From positions 3,575,186 to 3,639,185 of the forward strand of contig NZ_CP045928.1 in NCBI RefSeq assembly GCF_009664855.1: DNA of 64,000 nt, written 5' to 3'. Made by a program: the position numbers and the translations under genes. Origin of the DNA: Flavobacterium sp. SLB02. Its GTDB lineage: Bacteria; Bacteroidota; Bacteroidia; Flavobacteriales; Flavobacteriaceae. The notes beneath the pieces were generated by a model, which had not been told where the DNA came from, ran no database searches, and worked only from the letters and a program-made list of their open reading frames with translations. Below are positions 15,981 to 25,056 of this stretch, piece by piece (position 1 is the stretch's first letter; every line of letters begins with the position of its first letter).

Positions 15981-17441
15981 TTACTTAACCGGAATATTAG
16001 AAAGAATTTCTAACACAAATTTCCAATATTTTTGAGCCGAAGAAATACTAGCTCTTTCATCCGGAGAATGCGCTCCGTGAATTGTTGGACCAAAAGAAAT
16101 CATATCCATATCTGGATAATTTGTTCCTAAAATTCCACATTCTAAACCAGCATGACAAGCTACCACTTTAGGCTTTTCATTATTTTGTTTTTCGTAGATT
16201 CCAACCAAAGTATCTAATATTTCAGAATTTACATTTGGCGTCCATCCTGGATAAGAACCAGATAATTCAACTTCACAACCTACCAATTCAAAAGCAGAAC
16301 GTAATGCATTCGCCAAATCAAATTTTGAAGTTTCTACAGATGAACGCGTTAAACATCCAATAGAGATTTCTCCATCTTTTACGATAACACGGGCAATATT
16401 ATTTGAAGTTTCAACTAAATCTTCCATATCAGCACTCATTCTGTAAACTCCATTGTGAGCTGCATAAATAGCGCGAATAATTCCTTCCTGAACACCTAAA
16501 TCCATTACTTTTTCCGGTAAATCGCATTTCACGATTTCGATCGATAAATTAGGCTCAGTCGTTTTGTATTCAGCTTTGATATCATTGATGATTTCCTGCA
16601 TATCAAAAATATACGCTTCATCAAACATTTCAGAAATAATTACTTTTGCAACACTTTCTCTCGGAATTGCATTTCTTAAACTTCCTCCGTTAATTTCAGC
16701 AACTTGCAAACCAAAGTTTTCAAATGCATCAAATAACAAACGGTTCATAATTTTATTGGCATTACCCAAACCTTTATGAATATCCATTCCTGAATGGCCT
16801 CCATTAAGTCCTTTTACGGTAATAATATGTCCAACCGATCCTTCCGGAACTTCTTCTTCATTATAGCTTCTTGTAGCTGTTACATCGATTCCACCAGCAC
16901 AACCTATATCAATCTCATCATCCTCTTCTGTGTCTAAATTCAAAAGAATCTGCCCCTGAAGGATTCCTCCTTTTAAGTTTAAAGCTCCTGTCATTCCAGT
17001 TTCTTCGTCTATAGTAAACAAAGCTTCGATTGCAGGATGCGGAATATCTTTACTTTCAAGAATAGCCATAATTGTCGCTACTCCCAACCCATTATCAGCA
17101 CCAAGTGTTGTACCACGCGCACGAACCCAGTCACCGTCTACATACATATCGATTCCTTGTGTATCGAAATCAAAAACAGTGTCTGCATTTTTTTGGTGCA
17201 CCATATCAAGATGTCCCTGCATAACGATTGCTTTGCGGTTTTCCATTCCTGGTGTTGCTGGTTTTCTGATAATTACATTTCGAATTTCGTCTTCAAAAGT
17301 TTCTAAACCTAAGCTGTTTCCAAAGTTTTTCATAAACTCGATCACACGTTCTTCCTTCTTTGACGGACGTGGAACTGCATTTAAATCAGCGAATTTATTC
17401 CATAGCGCTTTAGGTTCCAGATTTCTTATTTCCTGACTCAT
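15981..17441 (-). CDS. pepD: Aminoacyl-histidine dipeptidase (M20 peptidase PepD)
   Basis: 486 residues, a di-zinc M20/M28-clan dipeptidase that cleaves Xaa-His dipeptides and related substrates in the cytoplasm. Zinc-site and catalytic motifs are visible: GHLDMVHQKN near residue 75, TTLGADNGLGVA with the bridging aspartate, the general-base glutamate in DEETGMTGA, HSGMD in the lid domain and CHAGLECGILG near the C-terminus. Start at 17441 (MSQEIRNLEPKALW) matches the family; the frame extends eight codons further up to 17465 but MSQEI is the better start. Length is normal. Confidence 0.93.
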   Translation of the reverse strand: MSQEIRNLEPKALWNKFADLNAVPRPSKKEERVIEFMKNFGNSLGLETFEDEIRNVIIRKPATPGMENRKAIVMQGHLDMVHQKNADTVFDFDTQGIDMYVDGDWVRARGTTLGADNGLGVATIMAILESKDIPHPAIEALFTIDEETGMTGALNLKGGILQGQILLNLDTEEDDEIDIGCAGGIDVTATRSYNEEEVPEGSVGHIITVKGLNGGHSGMDIHKGLGNANKIMNRLLFDAFENFGLQVAEINGGSLRNAIPRESVAKVIISEMFDEAYIFDMQEIINDIKAEYKTTEPNLSIEIVKCDLPEKVMDLGVQEGIIRAIYAAHNGVYRMSADMEDLVETSNNIARVIVKDGEISIGCLTRSSVETSKFDLANALRSAFELVGCEVELSGSYPGWTPNVNSEILDTLVGIYEKQNNEKPKVVACHAGLECGILGTNYPDMDMISFGPTIHGAHSPDERASISSAQKYWKFVLEILSNIPVK

Positions 17442-17502
17442 TATATTTTGTTTGAAGTTTAACAATTAAGAGTTCCAAAGTTACAAAGTTTATATTTTTT
17501 TT

Positions 17503-17628
17503 CGCCACGAATTTCACGAATTAGCACTAATCTTATTGAAATTAAAATACAATTTCACAAATACTATCCTGTTTTCCAAAATTACAAACGTTTAATTAGT
17601 GAAAGTTCATGGAATTTGTGGCTAACTT
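17503..17628. repeat. GCCACGAATT-type intergenic repeat, copy 1
   Basis: CGCCACGAATTTCACGAATT at the left end and GTTCATGGAATTTGTGGC at the right end are degenerate inverse complements flanking an AT-rich centre. Related motifs occur at 18749-18888 and 31464-31496. The right end overlaps the open frame upstream of the DUF3810 start. Confidence 0.6.
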
Positions 17629-17678
17629 TTTTTATCAATCAATATTGTATTTATATTTACCCATCCAAAATTTATACT

Positions 17679-18740
17679 TTGAAATCAAAATACATCTTAC
17701 CTTTATTTCTTCTTTTGCAAATTATCCTATTAAAGATTCTTCGCTTTTTCCCTGAATTTATAGAACAATTTTATAGCAACGGATTGTATTTAAAAACCTC
17801 TTACTTTTCGAGGATCATTTTAGGCAGAATTCCATTTTCGGTTGGAGATTGCATTTACTCTGTTTTGATTTTATTTTTAATTCGATGGATCTGGAAAACC
17901 AGAAAAACCTGGAAGGTTCAGTGGAAAGATAATGTTCTAAAAGCTTTAAGTGTATTATCTATATTCTACTTTTTCTTTCATTTACTTTGGGCATTTAACT
18001 ATTATCGCGAGCCTCTTTTCAAAAAAATGAAAATTCAAAGAGAATATACTGATGCTGAATTATTGGTATTTACCAAAAAACTAATTACCAAAACAAATGA
18101 AATTCAGCTTCAAATTACTAAAAATGACAGTGCCAAAGTAATTTTTCCGTATTCTCAAAATCAGGCTTTCCACATGAATTTAACTGGTTATGAAAATCTG
18201 GCCAATGAATATCCTTATTTCAAATACGAGATTTTAAGCGTCAAAAAATCACTTTTTAGCTTACCTCTTACCTACATGGGTTTTGGCGGATATTTGAATC
18301 CGTTTACCAATGAAGCCCAGGTAAATGATTTACTGCCAATGTACAATTTCCCTGTTACAAGCTGTCACGAAATGGCGCACCAAATGGGGTATGCCAGCGA
18401 AAGTGAATGTAATTTTATTGGCGTTTTGGCTTCGGTAAAAAATCAGAATTTATATTATCAATACTCAGGATATAGTTTTGCCTTGCGTTATTGTTTAGGC
18501 ATCTGGCAAGCAAAAGATGAAAAAATATTTAAACAATTAAAGAAAACCGTTCACGTTGGTATTTTAAAAAACTATCAGGAAAGTCAGGATTTCTGGAAAC
18601 AATATGATACTTTTATAGATAAAGGTTTTCATGCTTTTTACGATAATTTTCTAAAAACAAACAATCAAAAGGACGGAATGGAAGGCTACAGCAAATTTGT
18701 AGACCTGATGGTGAATTATTACAAAACGCGAGAATTATAA
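17679..18740 (+). CDS. DUF3810 membrane protein with HExxH motif, putative metalloprotease
   Basis: 353 residues from TTG at 17679 (MKSKYILPLFLL). Three hydrophobic segments lie in the first 130 residues (about 5-22, 60-78, 105-123). A soluble domain follows with the zincin motif CHEMAHQMGY (HEMAH) and a downstream conserved Glu in ASESECNFIG, the arrangement expected of a third zinc ligand. The family (DUF3810) is defined but has no proven function. The open frame extends upstream to 17616 but that part is the intergenic repeat, so TTG is preferred; it lies 18 nt after a near -7 box TATATTTA (17652-17659). Confidence 0.82.
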   Translation: MKSKYILPLFLLLQIILLKILRFFPEFIEQFYSNGLYLKTSYFSRIILGRIPFSVGDCIYSVLILFLIRWIWKTRKTWKVQWKDNVLKALSVLSIFYFFFHLLWAFNYYREPLFKKMKIQREYTDAELLVFTKKLITKTNEIQLQITKNDSAKVIFPYSQNQAFHMNLTGYENLANEYPYFKYEILSVKKSLFSLPLTYMGFGGYLNPFTNEAQVNDLLPMYNFPVTSCHEMAHQMGYASESECNFIGVLASVKNQNLYYQYSGYSFALRYCLGIWQAKDEKIFKQLKKTVHVGILKNYQESQDFWKQYDTFIDKGFHAFYDNFLKTNNQKDGMEGYSKFVDLMVNYYKTREL

Positions 18741-18748
18741 AAGTTTAC

Positions 18749-18888
18749 CACGACCCGAGCGTTAGCGAACAGGCGAAACAATTACACAAATTATCACGAA
18801 TTTTTATCATTTAAAAACAAATTTTAAATATTCTTCTAATTAATAACTTAGTCATAATTCGAGAAATTTGTGAAATTCGTGACTAAAA
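18749..18888. repeat. GCCACGAATT-type intergenic repeat, copy 2
   Basis: TACCACGACCCGAGCGTTAG, then ACACAAATTATCACGAATTT, an AT-rich middle and GAGAAATTTGTGAAATTCGTGAC form a degenerate long-range inverted repeat. Same half-site as the copies at 17503 and 31464. Confidence 0.55.
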
Positions 18889-18936
18889 AAAAGAAAATTA
18901 TTGTAACAAAAGTGATTTCAACACTACTAATAGATT

Positions 18937-19431
18937 ATGAGCGAAAATCTAGAACAGTCATTTGTTGCGCAATTGCAGGCAAATCAGAATATAATCCACA
19001 AGATTTGTAGGTTATATACTGCCGGCGAAGATGCTCATAAAGACTTGTTTCAGGAAATTACCATTCAGTTATGGAAAGCTTATCCTAAATTTAGGGGCGA
19101 TAGTAAATTTTCGACCTGGACGTATCGCGTTGCCTTAAATACCGCCATTACCTTATATCGAAAAACCAAACGAACCGTATCGACTGTAGAGTACGAGAGT
19201 CATCAGCATTTTATAAAAGATGTCGATTACAATTATGAAGAAGAAGAACAGATTAAATTGATGTACAAAGCCGTTTATCAGCTTAATGACATCGAAAAAG
19301 CATTAGTTTTTATGTATTTGGAAGACAAAGATTATCAAGAAATAGCCGAAACCCTCGGAATCAGCGAAGTGAATGCACGTGTGAAAATGAACAGAATTAA
19401 AGGGAAACTTAAAAAAATACTAAATCCTTAA
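18937..19431 (+). CDS. ECF-type RNA polymerase sigma factor
   Basis: 164 residues with both sigma-70 regions of an extracytoplasmic-function factor. Region 2 occupies about 10-75 (DAHKDLFQEITIQLWKAYP, FSTWTYRVALNTAI) and region 4 about 105-160 (EKALVFMYLEDKDYQEIAET, then the HTH ISEVNARVKMNRIKGKLK). It should direct RNA polymerase to a dedicated promoter set. The next gene starts 8 nt downstream and encodes a membrane protein, which in this position is the obvious candidate for its regulator. No FecR-type anti-sigma or SusC gene is adjacent, so the signal is unknown. Confidence 0.93.
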   Translation: MSENLEQSFVAQLQANQNIIHKICRLYTAGEDAHKDLFQEITIQLWKAYPKFRGDSKFSTWTYRVALNTAITLYRKTKRTVSTVEYESHQHFIKDVDYNYEEEEQIKLMYKAVYQLNDIEKALVFMYLEDKDYQEIAETLGISEVNARVKMNRIKGKLKKILNP

Positions 19432-19439
19432 AAATTATT

Positions 19440-20072
19440 ATGAAAGAACTGGATTTATTAAAAAAAGACTGGAAAAAGAACTCGGATTCTTTTCAACAAA
19501 TTTCTGAAACAGAAATCTACAAGATGATTCATAAACAATCTTCTTCAACCGTGAAGTGGATTTTGGTTATCAGTATTTTGGAATTTTCATTTTGGACTTT
19601 CTCTAATTTATTTATAAATACTGATGATTTGTTACGAAAAATGAATCATCCGGAAATTGTCTTAGCCCTTGACATTTTAACTTATTTCAATTATGTAGTG
19701 GTGCTGTTTTTTGTAATTAATTTTTACAAAAACTATAAAACGATTTCAACAACCGTCGCTACAAAAACACTAATGAGTGCTATTTTAAGAACTCGAAAAA
19801 TAGTTCAGTATTACGTATGGTACAACTTAGGAATGCTTGTTATCATTTGTATATTTAGCTATTTTATCACCTTTGTGTACAATCCGGACATGGCATTTTT
19901 AAGAGAAAAATTAGCTGCAGACGGGAAAGCGATGTTCTTTACTGTGGGAATTTTAATTTTGACAATACTAGGATTACTGGGTATATTCTGGTGTATTTAC
20001 AGATTACTTTACGGAACCTTATTGCGTAAATTATATGCTAATTATAAGGAGTTGAAGAAAATTGATTTCTAG
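19440..20072 (+). CDS. Multi-pass membrane protein paired with the ECF sigma factor
   Basis: 210 residues. The first about 35 residues are soluble and charged (MKELDLLKKDWKKNSDSFQQ) and would face the cytoplasm; four hydrophobic segments follow (about 39-58, 77-100, 130-150, 165-190). The 8-nt spacing to the sigma factor points to co-translation. By position it is a candidate anti-sigma factor, with the N-terminal segment as the sigma-binding part, but it shows neither a ZAS zinc motif nor a FecR domain. No family recognised with certainty. Confidence 0.75.
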   Translation: MKELDLLKKDWKKNSDSFQQISETEIYKMIHKQSSSTVKWILVISILEFSFWTFSNLFINTDDLLRKMNHPEIVLALDILTYFNYVVVLFFVINFYKNYKTISTTVATKTLMSAILRTRKIVQYYVWYNLGMLVIICIFSYFITFVYNPDMAFLREKLAADGKAMFFTVGILILTILGLLGIFWCIYRLLYGTLLRKLYANYKELKKIDF

Positions 20073-20073
20073 G

Positions 20074-20200
20074 AAAGGGACAAAGCTGCAGAGGGACAAA
20101 GGGGCAAAGTTTTTTTTTAAAGTTCCTAAGATTCTAAGTTGTTAAGGCTCTTAAGTTTTTTTTTTAAAACCTAAAACCTGAAACTTTATAAACCTGAAAC
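20074..20200. repeat. CTAAG-type and GGGACAAAG-type degenerate repeat tract
   Basis: Contains GGGACAAAGCTGCAGAGGGACAAAGGGGCAAAG, written here as three imperfect units, then TTCCTAAGATTCTAAGTTG with TTAAGGCTCTTAAG and finally AAACCTGAAAC repeats. The CTAAG part recurs at 22342 and 63545. Confidence 0.55.
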
Positions 20201-20206
20201 ATTTTT

Positions 20207-21037
20207 TTAATGTTCGCTTTCAGAAGCTTTGTAGCTCCATCTTCTCATTTCGTTAAGTTCTTCCTCTACTTTGATTTCTTCGGCTGGAATAACTTTTAAG
20301 AATGATGGATGCTGTTCGATAGCGTATTCTACTTTTTCAACAATTTCATCAATTGTATCGTTTTCATAATCAATATCGAGAGGTTCTTTGATGATAAAAG
20401 ATTGCAGAATCCCTTTCTTCTTCATTCGTAATCCTTTTTTATCAAATGAACGGCGGAAGCCGTCAATAACAATAGGAATTACAATAGGTTTATGTTGTTT
20501 AATGATATGTGCAGTTCCTTTACGAACTGGTTTAAACGATTTGGTAGTTCCTTGGGGAAACGTAATTACCCAGCCATCTTCAAGTGCAATCCTTATATTT
20601 TCTGTATCATTTGGGTTAACCTCACGTTTTTCTGTAACATCAACACCTTTCGAGCGCCATGTTCGTTCGACCGTAATTGCGCCAACATACGCTAAAATTC
20701 TTGGTAATAAACCAGCTTGCATGGTTTCTTTGGCTGCCACGTAGTAAATATTCATCTTGGGTTGCCACAGATAGCCAATGTTCTTAATAGTATCCTGACG
20801 TCCGCTTAAACTTGCGTTAAACACATGAAACATCGCCACAACATCGGCAAAATAAGTTTGATGGTTTGATATAAACAAAACATTTGTATCCGGAAGCGTT
20901 TTAATGATTTCAGATCCTTCAATCTGTAAGTCATTAAAACCCCTATACCTTCTATGAGTCATGGTACCCAAAATACGGATTAACCATTTCTTGATGAATA
21001 ATATATGTCCAAAAGGATTTCGTTTAAACAATCCCAT
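20207..21037 (-). CDS. plsC: 1-acyl-sn-glycerol-3-phosphate acyltransferase-like protein
   Basis: 276 residues of the PlsC/LPLAT family, which acylate lysophosphatidic acid or related lysolipids at the inner membrane. Block I is SNHQTYFADVVAM, in which the His and Asp are separated by five residues instead of the usual four. Block III is FPQGTTKSFKP, in the place of FPEGTRS, so the glutamate is replaced by glutamine. Block IV is IVIPIVIDGF. The variant blocks mean that it may use another acyl acceptor, for example in ornithine- or sphingolipid synthesis. It stands alone. Confidence 0.85.
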   Translation of the reverse strand: MGLFKRNPFGHILFIKKWLIRILGTMTHRRYRGFNDLQIEGSEIIKTLPDTNVLFISNHQTYFADVVAMFHVFNASLSGRQDTIKNIGYLWQPKMNIYYVAAKETMQAGLLPRILAYVGAITVERTWRSKGVDVTEKREVNPNDTENIRIALEDGWVITFPQGTTKSFKPVRKGTAHIIKQHKPIVIPIVIDGFRRSFDKKGLRMKKKGILQSFIIKEPLDIDYENDTIDEIVEKVEYAIEQHPSFLKVIPAEEIKVEEELNEMRRWSYKASESEH

Positions 21038-21155
21038 AGCTGTTTATTGTATTTTTATGTAGAACGCAAACATACAAAAATTATTCTTTTAGCAGAACTA
21101 TAAAGCAATTTCGGAAATAAATTGTTATTACAATGAATATCAAATTGTTAAATTT

Positions 21156-21818
21156 CTACTTTTCCGATTTTAATTCAAAAGCAATTTTCAAAACATCCCT
21201 CAATTCACTTAAAATCATAGCGGTTGCTCCCCAAACAATATGATTTTGAATATTAAATGCCGGAACTAAAATGTTATTGGCATAAGAAGTTGACAATGTG
21301 GCTTCGACAATAATTTCGTCATTTAAAAATACAGATAAAGGTAATTCTATAATATCAGCTACTTCCCTAATATCGGGATAAAATAAAAGCTCTTCTTTGG
21401 CAATGCCCAAAAAAGGATGCACCAAAAAATTGCTTGGCGGAATATACATTGGGGTAAAATGCTTTACTATCTCTATTTTCTCGGGAGAAACCCCCACTTC
21501 TTCTTGAGTTTCTCTCAACGCTGTTTCCTGGTAATCTGAATCGGTCGTTTCGTATTTTCCTCCTGGGAAAGCAATTTGCGAAGAATGAACTCCGTTATAA
21601 GCATTACGAACAATTAATATCAAATGAGTTTTTTCGTTTTTTGGATAAAACAGCATCATTACGGCGGCAATGCGCGGATTTTCTATTTTTAAATCTAAAT
21701 TCTTTAAGGCTTCTATGCGCTCTTTTGGAGCCATTTTTACATGTGAGGCAACTGCCGGTAGTGGTACTGGAATTAAATTAGGAACATATTGCAAAAAATC
21801 TTGAAAATCCATATTCAA
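21156..21818 (-). CDS. NUDIX hydrolase, CoA pyrophosphatase type
   Basis: 220 residues with a complete NUDIX box, GGKYETTDSDYQETALRETQ followed by EEVGV (G-x5-E-x7-R-E-x2-E-E-x-G). The preceding NGVHSSQIAFPGG segment is the UPF0035/CoA-pyrophosphatase signature (compare LPSHKGQVAFPGG-type sequences), so cleavage of CoA or acyl-CoA to phosphopantetheine and 3',5'-ADP is likely. ATG at 21818 or two codons later at 21812 are both possible starts. Divergent from the DUF4268 gene. Confidence 0.88.
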   Translation of the reverse strand: MNMDFQDFLQYVPNLIPVPLPAVASHVKMAPKERIEALKNLDLKIENPRIAAVMMLFYPKNEKTHLILIVRNAYNGVHSSQIAFPGGKYETTDSDYQETALRETQEEVGVSPEKIEIVKHFTPMYIPPSNFLVHPFLGIAKEELLFYPDIREVADIIELPLSVFLNDEIIVEATLSTSYANNILVPAFNIQNHIVWGATAMILSELRDVLKIAFELKSEK

Positions 21819-21903
21819 AGTTTATTTTTGTATTTTCAAATAAAATATAAATATAGTTTAGAAAACGCGTTTCTACAAGCTTTCTAAAATCAAAGCCATA
21901 AAA

Positions 21904-22341
21904 ATGTACAGTAAAGAAGAATCACAAAGAATAAAAAGAGAATTTTGGGTGGCTTTCGCCGAAAAATATCCTCGTAAATGGGTATTGTATGATACCAAGA
22001 TTAAAGATTTCTCTTTTAAGTTTTTTGTAGACAATAAAAAAGCCCAGGTTTTAATTGATATCGAACAAAGAAGCGACGAGAAACGTAATGCTTATTTTGA
22101 AAAATTAGAAGCTTTAAGGAATATTCTCGAAGAAGAATTTATTAAAGATTTAGTTTTCGAAAAAAACTACACGCTTGAAAGCGGTAAAACCATCAGCCGA
22201 ATCTGGACCGAAATACAAGGAGTAGGTTTCAGCAACCGCAACAATTGGGATACTATTTTTGATTTCTTTTTCGAAAAAATGAATGCTCTGGAAATGTTTT
22301 ACCTGGAATATGATGATTTCATTAAGGATATTGAATCTTAA
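21904..22341 (+). CDS. DUF4268 protein
   Basis: 145 residues, soluble and acidic, with the DUF4268 pattern: MYSKEESQRIKREFWVAFAE at the start, IDIEQRSDEKRNAYFEKLEAL in the middle and FFEKMNALEMFYLEYDDFI at the end. The domain also occurs at the C-terminus of some restriction-like proteins, but here it is alone and its role is unknown. A repeat and a terminator follow. Confidence 0.82.
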   Translation: MYSKEESQRIKREFWVAFAEKYPRKWVLYDTKIKDFSFKFFVDNKKAQVLIDIEQRSDEKRNAYFEKLEALRNILEEEFIKDLVFEKNYTLESGKTISRIWTEIQGVGFSNRNNWDTIFDFFFEKMNALEMFYLEYDDFIKDIES

Positions 22342-22378
22342 AAGTTACTAAGATACTGAGATACTAAGACACTAAGTT
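22342..22378. repeat. CTAAGATACTGAG-type repeat tract
   Basis: Imperfect units of about 9-10 nt (ACTAAGATACTGAGATACTA, AGACACTAAG) directly after the DUF4268 stop. The reverse complement of 63545-63583 and part of 20074-20200 show the same unit. Confidence 0.6.
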
Positions 22379-22387
22379 TTTATATAG

Positions 22388-22422
22388 CAAACCCGACAGT
22401 TTTTTGAAACCTGTCGGGTTTG
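22388..22422. terminator. Bidirectional terminator between convergent genes
   Basis: 12-bp perfect inverted repeat (22388-22399, 22411-22422; core AAACCCGACAG) between the DUF4268 gene and the convergent T9SS gene, with T-rich flanks. Confidence 0.85.
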
Positions 22423-22426
22423 TTTT

Positions 22427-24595
22427 CTATCTCTTTAATGAGAAATGCCCTTTTTTTATGATGCCATTTTCTAATATCAATTGAAACCAGTAATCTGAAG
22501 AAGGCAACGGTTTTTGATTATAATTTCCATCCCAACTGCCATTTTTTCCTAATGTTTTCACAAGTTTACCGTATCTATCAAAAATATGGATGCTATAGTT
22601 TTGGTCTTCTAATCCCGTAATTTCCCAAGTGTCATTGTATCCATCTCCATTTGGCGTAAAAAACTTTGGTATAACATAATCTTCTTTTAATTCGCAATCT
22701 AAACTATTATTAGAAACATTCAAATGTATCATAGAATTAACTGTACATAACGTATTAACATCTGTAACTCTAACCCTTATTTCTTCATGATTCCTAGTTA
22801 AATTCGTATAGGTTTCATTTATTTTATAAGTAATATCATTTCCATTCTTATCAAAATATACAAAACTATAAAGGGATGGATTCACAACTAAAAAAGAACT
22901 AATCTTCGACAAATTGAAGGTAGCATAGCCCGTACCATCAGAATCACATTCATTAAAATCCGGAATTGTATTCAAACTAAATCCAAGTTTAGTTTTCAAT
23001 TCAATACTAGTTTCTTCGTAGCAACCCGGATTATTTTTATTTCCAACCTTAACATTAATTATTTCATTAAAAGGATATTTATTCGCATAATTAGCTGGCA
23101 AAGGAGACGGAAGAAGATTTCCTAACTGATCCTTATAAGAGAAGACAAAATTATTAGGATTTTGAACTAAGTCATTCTCAATTCCCGACACATCAAAACC
23201 CGAAGAAAAACCATTTCCTAAATCAGCACAAGATGTTAAAGCCGGAATAATATTTAATATTGGCTTTTGTGTATTTAAATAATCATAGGGGTTAAAAATA
23301 TATGTCGCTCCAGCATAACCCACATAATTTTCACCATTTGAATCTAAAGCATCCCAAAATGCTCCTATAAATAAATCATCTTTATATAAAGAAATTGAGC
23401 AAGCAAACCAATCACTATTACGTTTGATATTCGATTGCACAGTTTGATACTCATCCCAGACATTGTCTGCATCTTTTTTAAACATATACACACGCCCAAA
23501 AGATTTTGATAAATTCCCGTTGATATCATACTCATATTCAGTAGTTCTCACGGCTATCTGATCGTTATAAATTTCCATTCTGTTACCAAAATTAAAAATT
23601 TTAGCAGAACCATCTGCGGCTCTTATTTTCTGATGACCTGTCCATTCTGCGTTTGTATTTTTCCTGAAAATATATACAGAACCCAGCATCGTTAAAGGTC
23701 CGCCCCCGTCTCCACTTAAAATTGAATCATAATCATCGTCACCCGGGGCTGCGATCATAATTCCGTTTTCATTAATTCTTACAATCTCTCCAAACCTGTC
23801 CTGCAATCCTCTAAAATCGTATGCTGTTATTTTTTTAATTTCCCGCCACGTATTAGCATTTGTATTTTTTTCAAATACGTAAGCTGCTCCTGCCCAATTA
23901 GAGCCTTCTCTATTGGCTCCAATAACAATTGTGTTTTCATAAATAGCAACAGAATTGCCAAAATTATCTCCTGTTTTTCGGTCACTAGCTGTAATTTTTT
24001 GCACTAATCTCCAAACACCATCATCACCTTTAAAAAAAATGTAAGCCGCTCCGGAATATTCTAAATAATTATTAGAATTACTATCAGTACTATTATAGTA
24101 CGCCCCTACTACCATAAAATTTCCTGAAATAGCAATTTCAGATCCAAAATTGTCATTTAAAGAATTTCCAATTCTTGGTATTTTTTGGGTGAAAATATAT
24201 TGATCATTGCTATCTCTCTCATACATATAGATTGCATTCCCGTCAGAAACAGCAGGATCACAACCTGCAATTGTTAGAATTTTATCTTTCATAGATAATC
24301 TGGATCCAAAGCCGCAATAATTCCTAGCATCAGGATGTGAAAGCTCTTGATACATCGTCCATCCATCGCAGTCTTGTTTTGCTACGTATACTTTACCAGC
24401 ATTTTCAACACCGCCAATATCAACTTGATTAGCACCGTAAGCGGCATATCCATCATAAGTTCCTACCGAAAGTCCAAAACCGTTATCTACTGCCCTAATC
24501 GGCTCTACAACTTTGAAGTTTTGTTTCCATTGTTGAGACAAAACAGACGATACAATAAAAAATAATAAAAGTGTAGTGTAGTTTTTTATCTTCAT
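22427..24595 (-). CDS. Secreted FG-GAP repeat protein with T9SS type B sorting domain
   Basis: 722 residues. Signal peptide to about residue 21. Residues about 30-430 hold about seven related blades with FG.. and A.VYIF motifs (for example FGNSVAIYENTIVIGANREG, GAAYVFEKNTNA), consistent with a beta-propeller of FG-GAP type. Two domains of about 90 residues (LTSCADLGNGF, FNECDSDGTGYATFNLS) follow. The last about 90 residues form the gliding-motility-associated CTD (type B, CHU_C): FFTPNGDGYNDTWEITGL to HIFDRYGKLVKTLG. The CTD directs export by the type IX secretion system. Likely a cell-surface protein; ligand unknown. Confidence 0.9.
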   Translation of the reverse strand: MKIKNYTTLLLFFIVSSVLSQQWKQNFKVVEPIRAVDNGFGLSVGTYDGYAAYGANQVDIGGVENAGKVYVAKQDCDGWTMYQELSHPDARNYCGFGSRLSMKDKILTIAGCDPAVSDGNAIYMYERDSNDQYIFTQKIPRIGNSLNDNFGSEIAISGNFMVVGAYYNSTDSNSNNYLEYSGAAYIFFKGDDGVWRLVQKITASDRKTGDNFGNSVAIYENTIVIGANREGSNWAGAAYVFEKNTNANTWREIKKITAYDFRGLQDRFGEIVRINENGIMIAAPGDDDYDSILSGDGGGPLTMLGSVYIFRKNTNAEWTGHQKIRAADGSAKIFNFGNRMEIYNDQIAVRTTEYEYDINGNLSKSFGRVYMFKKDADNVWDEYQTVQSNIKRNSDWFACSISLYKDDLFIGAFWDALDSNGENYVGYAGATYIFNPYDYLNTQKPILNIIPALTSCADLGNGFSSGFDVSGIENDLVQNPNNFVFSYKDQLGNLLPSPLPANYANKYPFNEIINVKVGNKNNPGCYEETSIELKTKLGFSLNTIPDFNECDSDGTGYATFNLSKISSFLVVNPSLYSFVYFDKNGNDITYKINETYTNLTRNHEEIRVRVTDVNTLCTVNSMIHLNVSNNSLDCELKEDYVIPKFFTPNGDGYNDTWEITGLEDQNYSIHIFDRYGKLVKTLGKNGSWDGNYNQKPLPSSDYWFQLILENGIIKKGHFSLKR

Positions 24596-24625
24596 AGTTT
24601 ACAAAAAGTCAGCAATAATGATTAG

Positions 24626-25036
24626 CTAAACACTAAAAATATTATACAAAATAATATGATTATCATAGTTTATATAAAGCTGTTTACGGTAATCTTGCTT
24701 TTTGCGGGTAATGATTGAAAGTTTGCATTCTTTGCCGTCATTATCTTTACACATAAAAGAATACACAATATCAGTATCATTTTCTTCGCGTTCGATGTAA
24801 TCCAGAATTTTAAAAAGCTGTATTTCCTGCGAGTATACTACAATTCTATGTTTATTGGTATCCAGAACTACTGATAAATTGACCAGATCAAGATTTGACC
24901 ATTCGCCCCATTTTCCCCTTTCATTTTTTTCTAAAACACTAAATCCCGAAGTTTTAAATTGATAAGTCTGACCGTAAGCTTGTTGCAAACAAAGTCCTAA
25001 AAATAATAGTAATATATAGGTGCGGATAGAATTCAT
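24626..25036 (-). CDS. Small secreted protein of unknown function
   Basis: 136 residues with a clear type I signal peptide (MNSIRTYILLLFLGLCLQQA, cleavage after YGQ). The mature domain of about 113 residues is beta-rich, with GFSVLEKNERGKWGEWSNLD near its start and a cysteine in SFMCKDNDGKEC. No family recognised. It begins 20 nt after the stop of the nitronate monooxygenase gene on the same strand, so they may share an mRNA. Confidence 0.7.
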   Translation of the reverse strand: MNSIRTYILLLFLGLCLQQAYGQTYQFKTSGFSVLEKNERGKWGEWSNLDLVNLSVVLDTNKHRIVVYSQEIQLFKILDYIEREENDTDIVYSFMCKDNDGKECKLSIITRKKQDYRKQLYINYDNHIILYNIFSV

Positions 25037-25056
25037 ATTGTATTTGATGCAGATAA

